Of a stretch of 33,574 bases of DNA, positions 8,773 to 16,154 are shown in pieces. The stretch is from CAZYTX01 sp964650485 (GTDB taxonomy: Bacteria > RBG-13-61-14 > DATKZS01), in NCBI GenBank assembly GCA_964650485.1, contig CAZYTX010000041.1, forward strand, positions 1 to 33,574, given 5' to 3'. Made by a program: the position numbers and the translations under genes. A model generated the notes under the pieces. That model ran no database searches. It worked only from the letters and a program-made list of their open reading frames with translations, and had not been told where the DNA came from. Every line of letters begins with the position of its first letter. Position 1 is the stretch's first letter.

Positions 8773-8801
8773 ATGGTAGCAAAGCTTGGGAGGGGTGTCA
8801 A
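8773..8801 (-). promoter_or_regulatory. Sigma-70 promoter of tRNA-Phe
   Basis: Reading the minus strand, TTGACA at 8796-8801 and TACCAT at 8773-8778 are separated by exactly 17 bases. The first transcribed base would lie about 20 bases before the tRNA 5' end. The rest of the gap up to 9052 has nothing I can support. Confidence 0.65.
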
Positions 8802-9052
8802 GAAGCTGCGAGAACCCCTCAGAGAGGAGTCCTGGCGGACAGGAAACCACGTCGAGATATCTACAGCCGCAAAGCCCTTGAAATTAAAACCGAATTCACG
8901 CCGGGCCTGAATAAATTCCGCACCCGTGCCCTCTAAAAGCCATAATCACACGCCCCGCTTCCAGATAAGCCGGCAAACTCTCACCTGGAAAAGCCGAGCC
9001 CTCAGCTTGCCCGCCATCATCGTAATGAAAAAGTGAGAGGAGAGGACCTGAA

Positions 9053-9483
9053 ATGAACATGGATTCATCAAAGTTTTTTATATATGCGTCGGCCTTGATC
9101 CTGCTGGTTGCATCGTCCGCCCGTGCCGACAAAGGCGTCCGGGCTCTTCCTGTTCTTAAGGGCGAGTCCGCGGACAGCCGGCCGGGGAGCCGGGTATCTT
9201 CTTAAGCCCGCACCTGGACGACGGCAGGGGGCTTTACTACTCGGCCCTTAAAGAGTATAGGAATACGCGGTTTGACGTGTTCGTGAGCTACCTGGACCAC
9301 GAGGAGTTCGGGCCCTCCCGTCACCTGCCAATAGAGGGCGAGCGGACCATTATCTGCGGGCTGGTGCCCGATGCTCCCGCGGGCATGCCGCAGTACCTGG
9401 TGTTTTTGGAACTCCTGCTTCCGGTGCCTGCTTTTATCCTTTTGCGGCGCATGGCCTCCCGGTCTCGGGCAGATAAGAAATAA
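9053..9483 (+). pseudogene. Frameshifted exported protein of unknown function
   Basis: The ATG at 9053, with a GAGGAGAGGA site before it, opens a 50-codon frame that begins with a clear signal peptide (MNMDSSKFF, a hydrophobic core, then SSARA as cleavage site) and stops at TAA 9203-9205. The -1 frame stays open across this point and runs on to TAA at 9481-9483. It reads FLSPHLDDGRGLYY, YRNTRFDVFVSYLDHEEFG and, near the end, a hydrophobic segment (YLVFLELLLPVPAFILL) followed by a basic tail. The two frames together make a sensible exported protein of about 140 residues with a C-terminal membrane anchor, so an indel between about 9165 and 9203 is likely. I see no slippery heptamer that would suggest programmed frameshifting. 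The family is not recognised. Confidence 0.55.
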
Positions 9484-9564
9484 AAGCGCATTTGACTTGC
9501 CCGCCCGGATGGAGGGAAAATATCACGCGACTGTATTAAAGCGATCAAGAGGAAGGTGCGAGCC

Positions 9565-10251
9565 ATGGAAGTTCTTTTGCAGGCCAAACGTAAGAAGTTG
9601 AAAAGCCTGTCCGAGTACGACTCCAAGAGGGTGCTCTCGGAGTACGGCATACCCGTTACCCGGGAGCGCCTTGTCAAGGGCCAGAAGGACGCGGCGGAGG
9701 CTGCGGAGGAGATCGGCTACCCGGTGGTGATAAAGGCCGCCGGGCCGGAGCTCACCCACAAGACCGAGCTTGACGCCATACGTGTGAACCTCGCCGACAA
9801 GAAGGCGGTGAGGGAGGCGGTGCGCGAGATCAAGGCCGCGACCAAGGGTCACAAGACCCAGGGGCTCCTGGTGCAGGAGATGGTGAAGGGTCAGCGCGAG
9901 CTGGTCATGGGTCTCATCCGCGACCCGCAGTTCGGCCCCTGCGTCATGTTCGGGCTGGGGGGCATATACACCGAGGTGCTCCGGGACGTGTCCTTCAGGG
10001 TGGCGCCGCTTTCCGAGGATGACGCAATGGAGATGATGGCCGAGATCAAGGGCAGCAAGATTCTGGAGGCCTTCCGGGGCATGGGCGAGGCTGACCGCGG
10101 GACCCTTGCCAAGGGCCTGGTGGCTCTGGGAAAGATAGGCATGGAGCAGGAGGACGTAAAGGAGGTGGACGTAAACCCGCTGATCCTGACAAGGGAGGGG
10201 AAGCCGGTTGCGGTGGATGCGCTGGTGGTCTTGGATTCAAAAAAGAAGTAG
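9565..10251 (+). CDS. ADP-forming acyl-CoA synthetase, ATP-grasp (beta) subunit
   Basis: A 228-residue ATP-grasp protein matching the beta subunit of ADP-forming acetate/acyl-CoA ligase, which couples acyl-CoA plus ADP and phosphate to acid, CoA and ATP (or the reverse). Typical segments are LSEYGIPVTRE at the N terminus, GYPVVIKAAGPELTHKTE in the ATP-grasp lid, LVQEMVKGQRELVMGLIRDP, FGLGGIYTEVLRDV and the C-terminal metal-binding EVDVNPLIL. The ATG at 9565 is preferred over the GTG at 9556 because GAGGAAGG lies 8 bases before it. No alpha subunit (CoA-binding plus ligase-CoA domains, with the catalytic histidine) is adjacent, so the partner must be elsewhere. It ends facing the PIN gene. A weak AGCCC/GGGCT hairpin lies between the two convergent genes. 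Confidence 0.88.
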   Translation: MEVLLQAKRKKLKSLSEYDSKRVLSEYGIPVTRERLVKGQKDAAEAAEEIGYPVVIKAAGPELTHKTELDAIRVNLADKKAVREAVREIKAATKGHKTQGLLVQEMVKGQRELVMGLIRDPQFGPCVMFGLGGIYTEVLRDVSFRVAPLSEDDAMEMMAEIKGSKILEAFRGMGEADRGTLAKGLVALGKIGMEQEDVKEVDVNPLILTREGKPVAVDALVVLDSKKK

Positions 10252-10284
10252 CACAAATCGAAAAGCCCGGTATGGGGCTGCCCT

Positions 10285-10764
10285 TCAGTCTTCTAATGGC
10301 CCGAGATACCGTGCCCGGAGGTGATTGAAATTAATCGCTTCTCTGCCAAGTTTTGTTATTGCTAGGTAGAGATCAAGGTCCGTTGTAAGAGAGCAAGTCA
10401 CGCGTTTCGATTTCCGGATTAATCCCGTATCGGCTACTCCCAGCCGCTTGTAATATCCGCTCCTGAAAATTTCATCTTTGGGGACATGTGATTCTTTTGC
10501 GTTCCCGCAGATATAAGACAAAGTGGTCAGAAGTTCCTTGGATTGCGCTGGGTGAGTTTGTCTTACAAGGTTTGACGCCTCGGCAAGGCAATGCGAGGTG
10601 ACCCAGAGCTTTTCGAATCTACTCAATATTGAAAGCAGCTCTTCGTAATCTCTCTCGGTAAAGGCCGAGGCTTTTGTTCTCTTGTGAGTTGCTATATAGG
10701 ACTTATTGGTTGCTCCCACAGTCAACAGGAGCAGAAGGTTTGTGTCAATAAGAGCGCTTCTCAA
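10285..10764 (-). CDS. PIN-domain protein, putative toxin nuclease
   Basis: A 159-residue protein with PIN-domain landmarks: D7-T-N9 in the first strand (ALIDTNLLL), E62 in the LAEASNLV helix, D112 in GVADTGL, and D129/D131 in the TTDLDLY strand. These make up the acidic metal site of PIN ribonucleases, which include VapC toxins. It is longer than a typical VapC (about 130 residues), and the insert is around residues 25-45. Its ATG overlaps the stop of the upstream 99-codon gene by four bases (ATGA), so the two are translationally coupled, as expected of a toxin with its partner. The partner is not a recognisable VapB. Function as a toxin is inferred from the fold and gene pairing. Confidence 0.75.
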   Translation of the reverse strand: MRSALIDTNLLLLLTVGATNKSYIATHKRTKASAFTERDYEELLSILSRFEKLWVTSHCLAEASNLVRQTHPAQSKELLTTLSYICGNAKESHVPKDEIFRSGYYKRLGVADTGLIRKSKRVTCSLTTDLDLYLAITKLGREAINFNHLRARYLGPLED

Positions 10765-11060
10765 CTGGCCAGCTCGCGAATCTCGATTGACTTTACTTCG
10801 CCATCATTCTTTCCGATTTTGACGACTTTATATTCTCTTCTTAGGGGCTGTGTTTTTCCTTGCATATCACGAACTATGCTCGGAAGGCTTGGCATAGAAG
10901 ATGGGTAATCCCAAGGCCGGGAGAACCCCACAGTAATTTCCCAGACACCTTTTGACTCATCAAAGAATATTTCTTCAAGACCTACGTTCGAGAGTTTTTC
11001 CCCTTTAAAAACATCTTTTGTATAATCAATCGCTTTTTGAACAGCTTCTTTTGCGTCCAT
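10761..11060 (-). CDS. Uncharacterised 99-residue partner of PIN protein
   Basis: A small soluble protein, with a helical first 25 residues (MDAKEAVQKAIDYTKDVF), then strands containing LEEIFFDESKGVWEITVGFSRPWD (split here as LEEIFFDES and VWEITVGFSRPWD) and REYKVVKI near the end. I recall similar short proteins with the GFSRPWD motif in many genomes, annotated only as hypothetical. No DNA-binding motif such as ribbon-helix-helix or AbrB is visible. It has GGAGG before the ATG and overlaps the PIN gene by four bases. It starts 51 bases past the 3' end of tRNA-Asp and could be transcribed with the tRNAs. An antitoxin role is an inference from position only. Confidence 0.6.
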   Translation of the reverse strand: MDAKEAVQKAIDYTKDVFKGEKLSNVGLEEIFFDESKGVWEITVGFSRPWDYPSSMPSLPSIVRDMQGKTQPLRREYKVVKIGKNDGEVKSIEIRELAS

Positions 11061-11111
11061 TTTGCGCCTCCGCGATTCCGAAACATTCTACTCTTTCCTT
11101 GGCGTTTAAGC

Positions 11112-11189
11112 TGGCGGGGCCGACGGGAGTTGAACCCGCGACCTCTGGCTTGACAGGCCAGCGTTCTAACCAGGCTGAACTACGACCCC
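11112..11189 (-). tRNA. tRNA-Asp (GTC)
   Basis: A 78-base tRNA with acceptor GGGGTCG/CGGCCCC, encoded CCA, T-loop TTCAACT and anticodon loop CTGTCAA, giving GTC. It is the last of three tRNA genes in the same direction (Sec, Val, Asp). The PIN module begins 51 bases beyond its 3' end. Confidence 0.95.
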
Positions 11190-11233
11190 GCTCGAAGCGA
11201 CTATTATATGGCAGGAACGCTGCTATTACAAGG

Positions 11234-11309
11234 TGGTAGGCGGGACAGGACTTGAACCTGCGACATCCGGCTTGTAAGGCCGACGCTCTCCCAACTGAGC
11301 TACCCGCCT
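11234..11309 (-). tRNA. tRNA-Val (TAC)
   Basis: A 76-base tRNA with acceptor AGGCGGG/CCCGCCT, encoded CCA, T-loop TTCAAGT and anticodon loop CTTACAA, giving TAC for valine. It lies between tRNA-Sec and tRNA-Asp in the same direction, with no promoter that I can see in the 110 bases between it and tRNA-Sec. Confidence 0.95.
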
Positions 11310-11419
11310 GTTTTCAAGGAAAATAGTATAACCGCACCCCGGGATATGTCAATGACACGCCCCTCGATACAGCCTAGCAACCGGGCGGCCGACACGGATT
11401 GTTGCGAGGTCTATGTTGG

Positions 11420-11515
11420 TGGCGGCAAGGGCAGGAATCGAACCTGCCGCGAGCAGTTTTATCTACCCGCAGCCGGGTTTGAAGCCCGGTGGAGACACCA
11501 GTCCCCGTCCTTGCC
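11420..11515 (-). tRNA. selC: tRNA-Sec (TCA)
   Basis: A 96-base tRNA with every mark of the selenocysteine tRNA: anticodon loop CTTCAAA (TCA), a six-pair D-stem GGGGAC/GTCTCC closed by a four-base loop, and a long variable arm with an eight-pair stem GCGGGTAG/CTGCTCGC. T-loop TTCGATT, discriminator G and encoded CCA are present. SelA converts its serine charge to selenocysteine, and SelB carries it to UGA codons. The acceptor stem has seven clear pairs (GGCAAGG/CCTTGCC) and the T-stem five (GCAGG/CCTGC), so the stacked helix is 12 pairs rather than the 13 usual in bacterial tRNA-Sec. It begins 16 bases after the end of the lipoprotein gene, so it is probably transcribed from the promoter at 12094-12121. 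Confidence 0.95.
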
Positions 11516-11531
11516 TTTTGCATTGTTTGGG

Positions 11532-12068
11532 TCAAGGAGTCTGGCCGGAGGCCCCGCCCGCGGAAAATGGAACATTGTACTGGCGGCACTCAAGGGTCTG
11601 TCCCCCGAACAGCTCGCCCTTTATGACGCCGGATATTAATCTTACGCCGGCTACGTTCCAGTTGCTTTGCAGCTCTATCCTGGCGTCCGAGCAGGGGTAC
11701 TCGGAAAGAAATACTTTTTCAGGTTCAGGGTCGTCATACCCGCTGAAAATTGCGTTCCCCAGGGTGTCATCCGTATCCGGGTTAAAGTAGACGTTGTTGC
11801 TGGCGTCAATGTTGGACTCATCAAAGGTGATTTCATAGACCTCCGACACCGAGCCGCCGCTTTCCGGGATGGCTTCCAATATGATATGCATCGGCGTCTG
11901 TCCATCAATCAGCCCGTAAACAGTGCTTCCGTAATAGCTCTCGGTTACAGATGCGCAGTCCACGTCGCATATCTCATCTTCGATGTCCTCGGCGCTGCAC
12001 CCCAGCATGACGGCAAAAGCGCTCATACAGACGAGAGCCACAACCTGGATGAAGTGTCCTTTTTTCAT
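11532..12068 (-). CDS. Small predicted lipoprotein between selB and selC
   Basis: A 178-residue exported protein. The N terminus is basic (MKKGHFIQ), followed by a hydrophobic core and a lipobox MLGC, so cysteine 24 is the probable lipidation site. The mature part is acidic and cysteine-containing (EDEICDVDCAS, EYPCSD, LECRQY), with an EITFDESN strand. I do not recognise a family. A very good AAAGGAGG site and a sigma-70 promoter immediately upstream show it is expressed on its own. It lies inside the selenocysteine cluster, but nothing in the sequence links it to selenium; it may simply be the first gene of the lipoprotein-selC-tRNA transcript. Confidence 0.75.
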   Translation of the reverse strand: MKKGHFIQVVALVCMSAFAVMLGCSAEDIEDEICDVDCASVTESYYGSTVYGLIDGQTPMHIILEAIPESGGSVSEVYEITFDESNIDASNNVYFNPDTDDTLGNAIFSGYDDPEPEKVFLSEYPCSDARIELQSNWNVAGVRLISGVIKGELFGGQTLECRQYNVPFSAGGASGQTP

Positions 12069-12093
12069 TTCATCTCCCTCCTTTCACCGAGGG

Positions 12094-12121
12094 ATTATAC
12101 CCCATACATAAATATTTTCAA
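12094..12121 (-). promoter_or_regulatory. Sigma-70 promoter for lipoprotein gene, selC and tRNAs
   Basis: On the minus strand TTGAAA (12116-12121) and a consensus TATAAT (12094-12099) stand 16 bases apart. The -35 box overlaps the selB stop codon. Transcription would begin about 20 bases before the lipoprotein ATG and could run through selC, tRNA-Val and tRNA-Asp, since the gaps show no terminator. Confidence 0.7.
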
Positions 12122-14118
12122 GGGTCAGGCGGATTTTTTACGGCTTTGGGGCCTTTCCTTCTGATCTCGCCCTGGCGCACGGTCACGCCCTGGTTGTCAA
12201 AGTAGTTCAGGAGGGGCACGGCGTACTTTCGCGAGGTCCCGGCAATCTCGCGGAACCTGGACACGGTTATAGTCTCATTTTTCTCAAGGTAATCGAGAAG
12301 CCCTTGCTTGGCTTCCTCCACCGCCTTTTTCTCGAAGAGGAACTCGCGGCTCACGCGCAGGAGCTCGCCCTCGCGCACCAGCCTGTCAAGGAACTCTCGT
12401 ATCACCTGCTTTGGCAGGTCCGAGCCATCGAGCGCCTCGGATGTGGATGGCGGCGCCATGGGGGACTCGGAGTATTGGGCCCTTATCCTTGCCAGGGCCG
12501 CCTGGTCATCCGCTCCCAGGCTGGCGGTGTGCTCGGACAGGGCATAGGTGCCCTCGACCTCCCTCAGCACCCTGTGGGCTTTCAGGCGCTCCAGGGCGTT
12601 ATGGAAGGGCTCCTCGGGCAGGTCGGTCCCCGCTGCCCTGGCTGTCCTCTCCCGGAGCTCCTGTTCCGAGAGCCCGGTATCAAGCTGTGGCAGGGACTGG
12701 TGATGCTCCTTCAGAATCTGCATTGCCCTGCTTACCAGCCGGTCCCAGGCCTCGCGGTGTATGACCCAGGGACCCGGATCGCTTCGCTCGCCCACATAGC
12801 GAGCTATGTGGGTTGCCCTTTCAGGAACCATGAGTATGATTTTTCCTTTTTCCGCCAGCCCGGCCGCGGCCTGGCCGGCCTTGTCCATCTCCACGTCCAG
12901 CTCCCTTGCCACCCGACTCCTCTTTATAAAGTAGCCAGCCTTTCTCACCTCCAGCTCGAACACCTCCTCCAGGTACCCTGACTCCCTCCTTTTCAGGTCC
13001 TCCACCACCAGGGCCTTCTTCCGCTTGTGCTTTACAGGGTGGGGGTCCAGGATGGTCCCTCCTCCCATGGTCCTCTCCGCGGAGAAGTCCCTTAAAATGA
13101 ACGGGTCGCCAACGGCAGCCGGCGCCGGGCTCTCCAGCCTGAGCTGCACGTAACCCGCCTGTCCAGGCGACACCTGGTTCTCCTCCAGCAGCACCAGCCT
13201 GCCGAAGCTCTCGTGCGTGCCGATGTAGAACCTCACCCTGGACCAGTGGGGCACCGGCCTTGGAAAGTCCTCCAGCACCTCGATCCCGGCGTCCACCATG
13301 TAGGTGGGCCTCACCATCCCCGGTGTGGCCAGCATGTTCCCCCTTTTCACTTCGGTGCGATCGAGCATGCGCAGGTTTATGGCAGTGCGCTGTCCCGCCC
13401 TGGCCCGCTCGGCCTGCTCCCCGTGGATCTCTATATTCCTGGCCCTGGCCCTGCCCCCTTCTGGCAGCACCTCGAGCTCGTCGCCGGGCGACACCCCGCC
13501 CGACCACGGGGTCCCCGTGACCACCGTGCCCGCTCCTGCCAGGGTGAAGGAGCGGTCCACGAACATGCGGAAGTATGTGCCCCGCTCGCGCGGCTTGATG
13601 CCTTTTGCCAGCTCGTCTATCTGCTTCTTGAGCCGTTCAAGCCCCTCTCCGGTGACGCTCGAAAACCTTATGACCGGCGCGTCCTCCAGGAAGGTCCCGG
13701 AAACCAGTTCCTCGACCTCTTCCTCAACCAGCTCGATCAGCTCTTCGTCCATCAGGTCCGTCTTGGTGATGACCTTTATGCCCTTGTCCACGCCCAAAAG
13801 CCGCAGGATGTGCAGGTGCTCCCTGGTCTGGGGCATGACCGAGTCGTCCGCGGCCACCAGGAAGAGCACGAAGTCTATGCCGTGGGCCCCGGCCAGCATG
13901 GTCTTTATGAACCTCTTGTGGCCGGGCACGTCCACGATGCCTACCCGTATGCCGGAGGGGGTGTCAAAGTGGGTGAAGCCGAGGTTGATTGTAAGACCCC
14001 TGGCCTTCTCCTCGGAAAGGGTGTCGAGATCAACCCCGGTAAGCGCATTTACCAGCGAGGTCTTTCCGTGGTCAACGTGGCCGGCGGTGCCCATCACCAG
14101 AGCGGGGATCGCAGGCAT
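12118..14118 (-). CDS. selB: Selenocysteine-specific elongation factor SelB
   Basis: SelB, 666 residues, the GTPase that brings Sec-tRNA to UGA codons marked by a SECIS hairpin. G1 is GTAGHVDHGKT at residues 10-20, G3 is DVPGHKRF, and G4 is TKTD. EF-Tu-like domains 2 and 3 follow (GTVVTGTPWSGG, DPFILRDFS), then the C-terminal winged-helix domains that read SECIS. The protein is somewhat long. An in-frame palindromic repeat encodes about residues 434-448 (RATHIARYVGERSDP), between KIILMV and WVIHREAW, in the linker region of the winged-helix part. It looks inserted. The start lies 6 bases after the selA stop, so selA and selB are coupled. GTPase motifs are intact, so I expect a working protein. 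Confidence 0.95.
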   Translation of the reverse strand: MPAIPALVMGTAGHVDHGKTSLVNALTGVDLDTLSEEKARGLTINLGFTHFDTPSGIRVGIVDVPGHKRFIKTMLAGAHGIDFVLFLVAADDSVMPQTREHLHILRLLGVDKGIKVITKTDLMDEELIELVEEEVEELVSGTFLEDAPVIRFSSVTGEGLERLKKQIDELAKGIKPRERGTYFRMFVDRSFTLAGAGTVVTGTPWSGGVSPGDELEVLPEGGRARARNIEIHGEQAERARAGQRTAINLRMLDRTEVKRGNMLATPGMVRPTYMVDAGIEVLEDFPRPVPHWSRVRFYIGTHESFGRLVLLEENQVSPGQAGYVQLRLESPAPAAVGDPFILRDFSAERTMGGGTILDPHPVKHKRKKALVVEDLKRRESGYLEEVFELEVRKAGYFIKRSRVARELDVEMDKAGQAAAGLAEKGKIILMVPERATHIARYVGERSDPGPWVIHREAWDRLVSRAMQILKEHHQSLPQLDTGLSEQELRERTARAAGTDLPEEPFHNALERLKAHRVLREVEGTYALSEHTASLGADDQAALARIRAQYSESPMAPPSTSEALDGSDLPKQVIREFLDRLVREGELLRVSREFLFEKKAVEEAKQGLLDYLEKNETITVSRFREIAGTSRKYAVPLLNYFDNQGVTVRQGEIRRKGPKAVKNPPDP
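12776..12818 (-). repeat. Palindromic repeat copy 1, inside selB
   Basis: Read on the minus strand, which is also the selB coding strand: a head GGGCAAC, then the perfect arms CCCACATAG and CTATGTGGG (12791-12812) around a short loop CTCG, then a tail GCGAGCGAAGCGATC. Two further copies with the same head, arms and tail are at 30338-30386 and 30436-30482. The element is open in the selB frame and adds about 15 codons. Confidence 0.8.
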
Positions 14119-14124
14119 CGCGCG

Positions 14125-15522
14125 CTACTCCGTCCCCTTGACCCGTTCCAGCGCGGCGATTATATGAGAGGCGTCTCCGGCAAGTATGGTCCGGCAGTCC
14201 AGGCAGAACCTGCCAGAGCGCATGCGGCCTATCACCGGCACGGGTGCATTCCTCATCCCTGCGGAGACGTCCTCGGCCTCCATGCCCGGTATCTCGATGC
14301 TAACCACGTAAGTGGGAAGCGGCTGCGCAGGGAGCGATCCCCCGCCGGCAAGGGCCTGGTCCCTGGAAACCTCGACGCGCGCATGCGGAAGCTCGCGCGA
14401 GATCCGGTCCGCCAGGTTTTTCGCGGAGCGCCTTATGCTCTCCGGCCGCCGAAGGAGAAGGGCCAGGGTGGGTATCTTCTTTGCGGCTTCATCAGGGGAG
14501 AGGTAATTTGAAAGCATGGCCTGGAGCGAGGCCAGGGTGGTCTTTCCCACCCTGAGCGCGCGCACCAGGGGGTTCCTCTTTACGTCCTCGATCACGTCGG
14601 CCCTGCCCACGATGAACCCGGCCTGGGGACCGCCCAGCAGCTTGTCCGCGCTGAAAGTAACCACGTCCGCGCCCGTGTCCACAAAGTGCCTGACCGGCTT
14701 TTCTCCTGGCAGCCCCTGCTTTTCAAGGTCAATCAAGAGGCCTGAGCCCAGGTCCATCATCACCGGCACCCCGCGGTCCCGCCCCAGCCTGACCAGGTCT
14801 GCGAGGTCCGCCTCCTCGGTGAAGCCGGTCATCCGGTAGTTTGACGTATGCACCTTGAGTATGAGCGCGGTCTCCTCGGTTATGGCGCTTGCGTAGTCCG
14901 AGACCCTGGTCCTGTTTGTTGTCCCCACCTCGCGGAGCATAGCCCCTCCCCGAGAGATGATGTCCGGCATGCGGAAAGAGCCCCCGATCTCGATGAGCTC
15001 ACCCCGGGAGATCACCACCTCCCTGCCCCGGGCAAGGGTGTTCAGGACCACCAGCACCGCGGCCGCGTTATTGTTCACCACCAGGCCCGACTCCGCACCC
15101 GTCACCCGCCTGATCAGACTGGTAAGGTGCACGTGCCTTGATCCGCGCTCCCCCTTTGCGAGGTCGTACTCGAGGTTCGAGTAGGCGCCCAGCACGTCCT
15201 TCATCGCACCCATGAGCTCGGAGCTCAGGGGCGAGCGCCCCAGGTTGGTGTGGATCACCACCCCGGTGGCGTTTACCACCCGCTTGAGAGATGGAGACAA
15301 CGTCATAAGAGCCCTCCTCTTTACCCGCTCGGCCATGAGCTTGCTCTCGATCTTGCCGTCCTCTCCGGTGGGCAGCCGGGCCCCTCTGTGTATCTCGGCC
15401 CGGACCTCTTCCACCGCCTCCCGGGTCCACTCGACCACCAGCTCGCGCGGCCAGGAGCGGCACAACTCGGCCACACCCGGAATGAGCATCACCTGGTTAA
15501 TTGACGGCAGCACTTTAAGCAT
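14125..15522 (-). CDS. selA: L-seryl-tRNA(Sec) selenium transferase SelA
   Basis: SelA, 465 residues, the usual length. It is a PLP enzyme that converts Ser-tRNA(Sec) to Sec-tRNA(Sec) using selenophosphate, acting as a large ring. The PLP lysine is K294 in SADKLLGGPQ. Other conserved parts are VVNATGVVIHTNLGRSPLS, the GSRH segment and VVNNNAAAV. It is first in a minus-strand selA-selB unit. AAGGAAAG stands before the ATG. No selD (selenophosphate synthase) is in the window. The 200 bases upstream contain hairpins but no promoter that I can call on the correct strand. Confidence 0.95.
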   Translation of the reverse strand: MLKVLPSINQVMLIPGVAELCRSWPRELVVEWTREAVEEVRAEIHRGARLPTGEDGKIESKLMAERVKRRALMTLSPSLKRVVNATGVVIHTNLGRSPLSSELMGAMKDVLGAYSNLEYDLAKGERGSRHVHLTSLIRRVTGAESGLVVNNNAAAVLVVLNTLARGREVVISRGELIEIGGSFRMPDIISRGGAMLREVGTTNRTRVSDYASAITEETALILKVHTSNYRMTGFTEEADLADLVRLGRDRGVPVMMDLGSGLLIDLEKQGLPGEKPVRHFVDTGADVVTFSADKLLGGPQAGFIVGRADVIEDVKRNPLVRALRVGKTTLASLQAMLSNYLSPDEAAKKIPTLALLLRRPESIRRSAKNLADRISRELPHARVEVSRDQALAGGGSLPAQPLPTYVVSIEIPGMEAEDVSAGMRNAPVPVIGRMRSGRFCLDCRTILAGDASHIIAALERVKGTE

Positions 15523-15620
15523 ATCAGCTTTCCTTGTCTAAATCCTTCAACACGGAGAGGATGTCAGTGCTCGCGGGTTTTCTATAACCTGCTGAATTGT
15601 CATACTTTTTACGTTTTTTC

Positions 15621-15649
15621 TTGACATCTGTATAGTCAGATGTTAAATT
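15621..15649 (+). promoter_or_regulatory. Promoter-like sequence with internal palindrome
   Basis: In the selA upstream gap the plus strand shows TTGACA, a 17-base spacer and TAAATT. The spacer region contains the inverted repeat ACATCTG (15624-15630) and CAGATGT (15637-15643). No plus-strand gene follows, so it would make an antisense or non-coding RNA. Equally, the palindrome may serve the minus-strand selA gene as an operator or a hairpin in its leader. Weak evidence. Confidence 0.3.
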
Positions 15650-15691
15650 TATATTGTCCATTACCAAGGGAAATGGACCCACAAAGGTTTC

Positions 15692-15715
15692 AGCCGCTGA
15701 ACCGTATCAGCGGCT
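15692..15715 (-). terminator. Hairpin ending the DUF3800 unit
   Basis: A perfect nine-pair stem AGCCGCTGA / TCAGCGGCT with a six-base loop starts 10 bases past the stop of the 142-residue gene. No long T run follows on the minus strand, so termination is possible but not proven. It marks the border between the AT-rich island and the selenium cluster. Confidence 0.45.
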
Positions 15716-15725
15716 AATTTAATTA

Positions 15726-16154
15726 TCACCACACTGGATTTCTCCTCATGTTTTGATAAGCAGAATCGCTGGTCACATTATAGGCGGTGATAAAATTAGC
15801 CTTTTTCATACTCTTTTCTACTTGAATGATCACAGCATATCTTTCGATCGGTAAGAGCGCTATTCTGTTAATTTTACCATGGGGCATTTTCCGTCTATAG
15901 ACTTCGGCGCCAGGATTAACAAGTACTGCTCGAATCCAGCCCATTCGCCTTGCTCTCTCTTCACTGAATGCATCTTTCCTCGCACCCGGTTCTCTTGATG
16001 ACTTCACGTAGAATGCATGCTTGAAATTATGGCCAAAGAACCAAACATCAATCCCGTCAAATGTGGTGATTGGGCTCTTGTTGATATACTCCCTTCTGAA
16101 ATATTGCTCATATGTCGCCTCATCGGGCAATATTACAAGTGGCGGTAAAGGCAT
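15726..16154 (-). CDS. PBECR-like putative nuclease partner of DUF3800 protein
   Basis: A 142-residue protein. It resembles what I remember of the PBECR-type (phage Barnase-EndoU-ColicinE5/D-RelE-like) nuclease fold: H46-A-F-Y in FKHAFYVKSSR, the block FSEERARRMGWIRAVL at 63-78, an arginine followed by a strand (RIALLPIERYAVII, 97-110), and the terminal FITAY at 121-125. H46, S52, S53, R54, R97 and Y125 are candidate active-site residues. The ATG overlaps the stop of the DUF3800 gene (TAATG), so the two are coupled. It is more AT-rich than its neighbours, suggesting transfer. Nuclease activity is an inference from family resemblance; I could not compare structures. Confidence 0.55.
   Translation of the reverse strand: MPLPPLVILPDEATYEQYFRREYINKSPITTFDGIDVWFFGHNFKHAFYVKSSREPGARKDAFSEERARRMGWIRAVLVNPGAEVYRRKMPHGKINRIALLPIERYAVIIQVEKSMKKANFITAYNVTSDSAYQNMRRNPVW

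Noticed and set aside
10254..10276. AGCCC/GGGCT hairpin between the convergent acyl-CoA synthetase beta and PIN genes
   Set aside because: Only five pairs and no T run on either strand; too weak to call a terminator.
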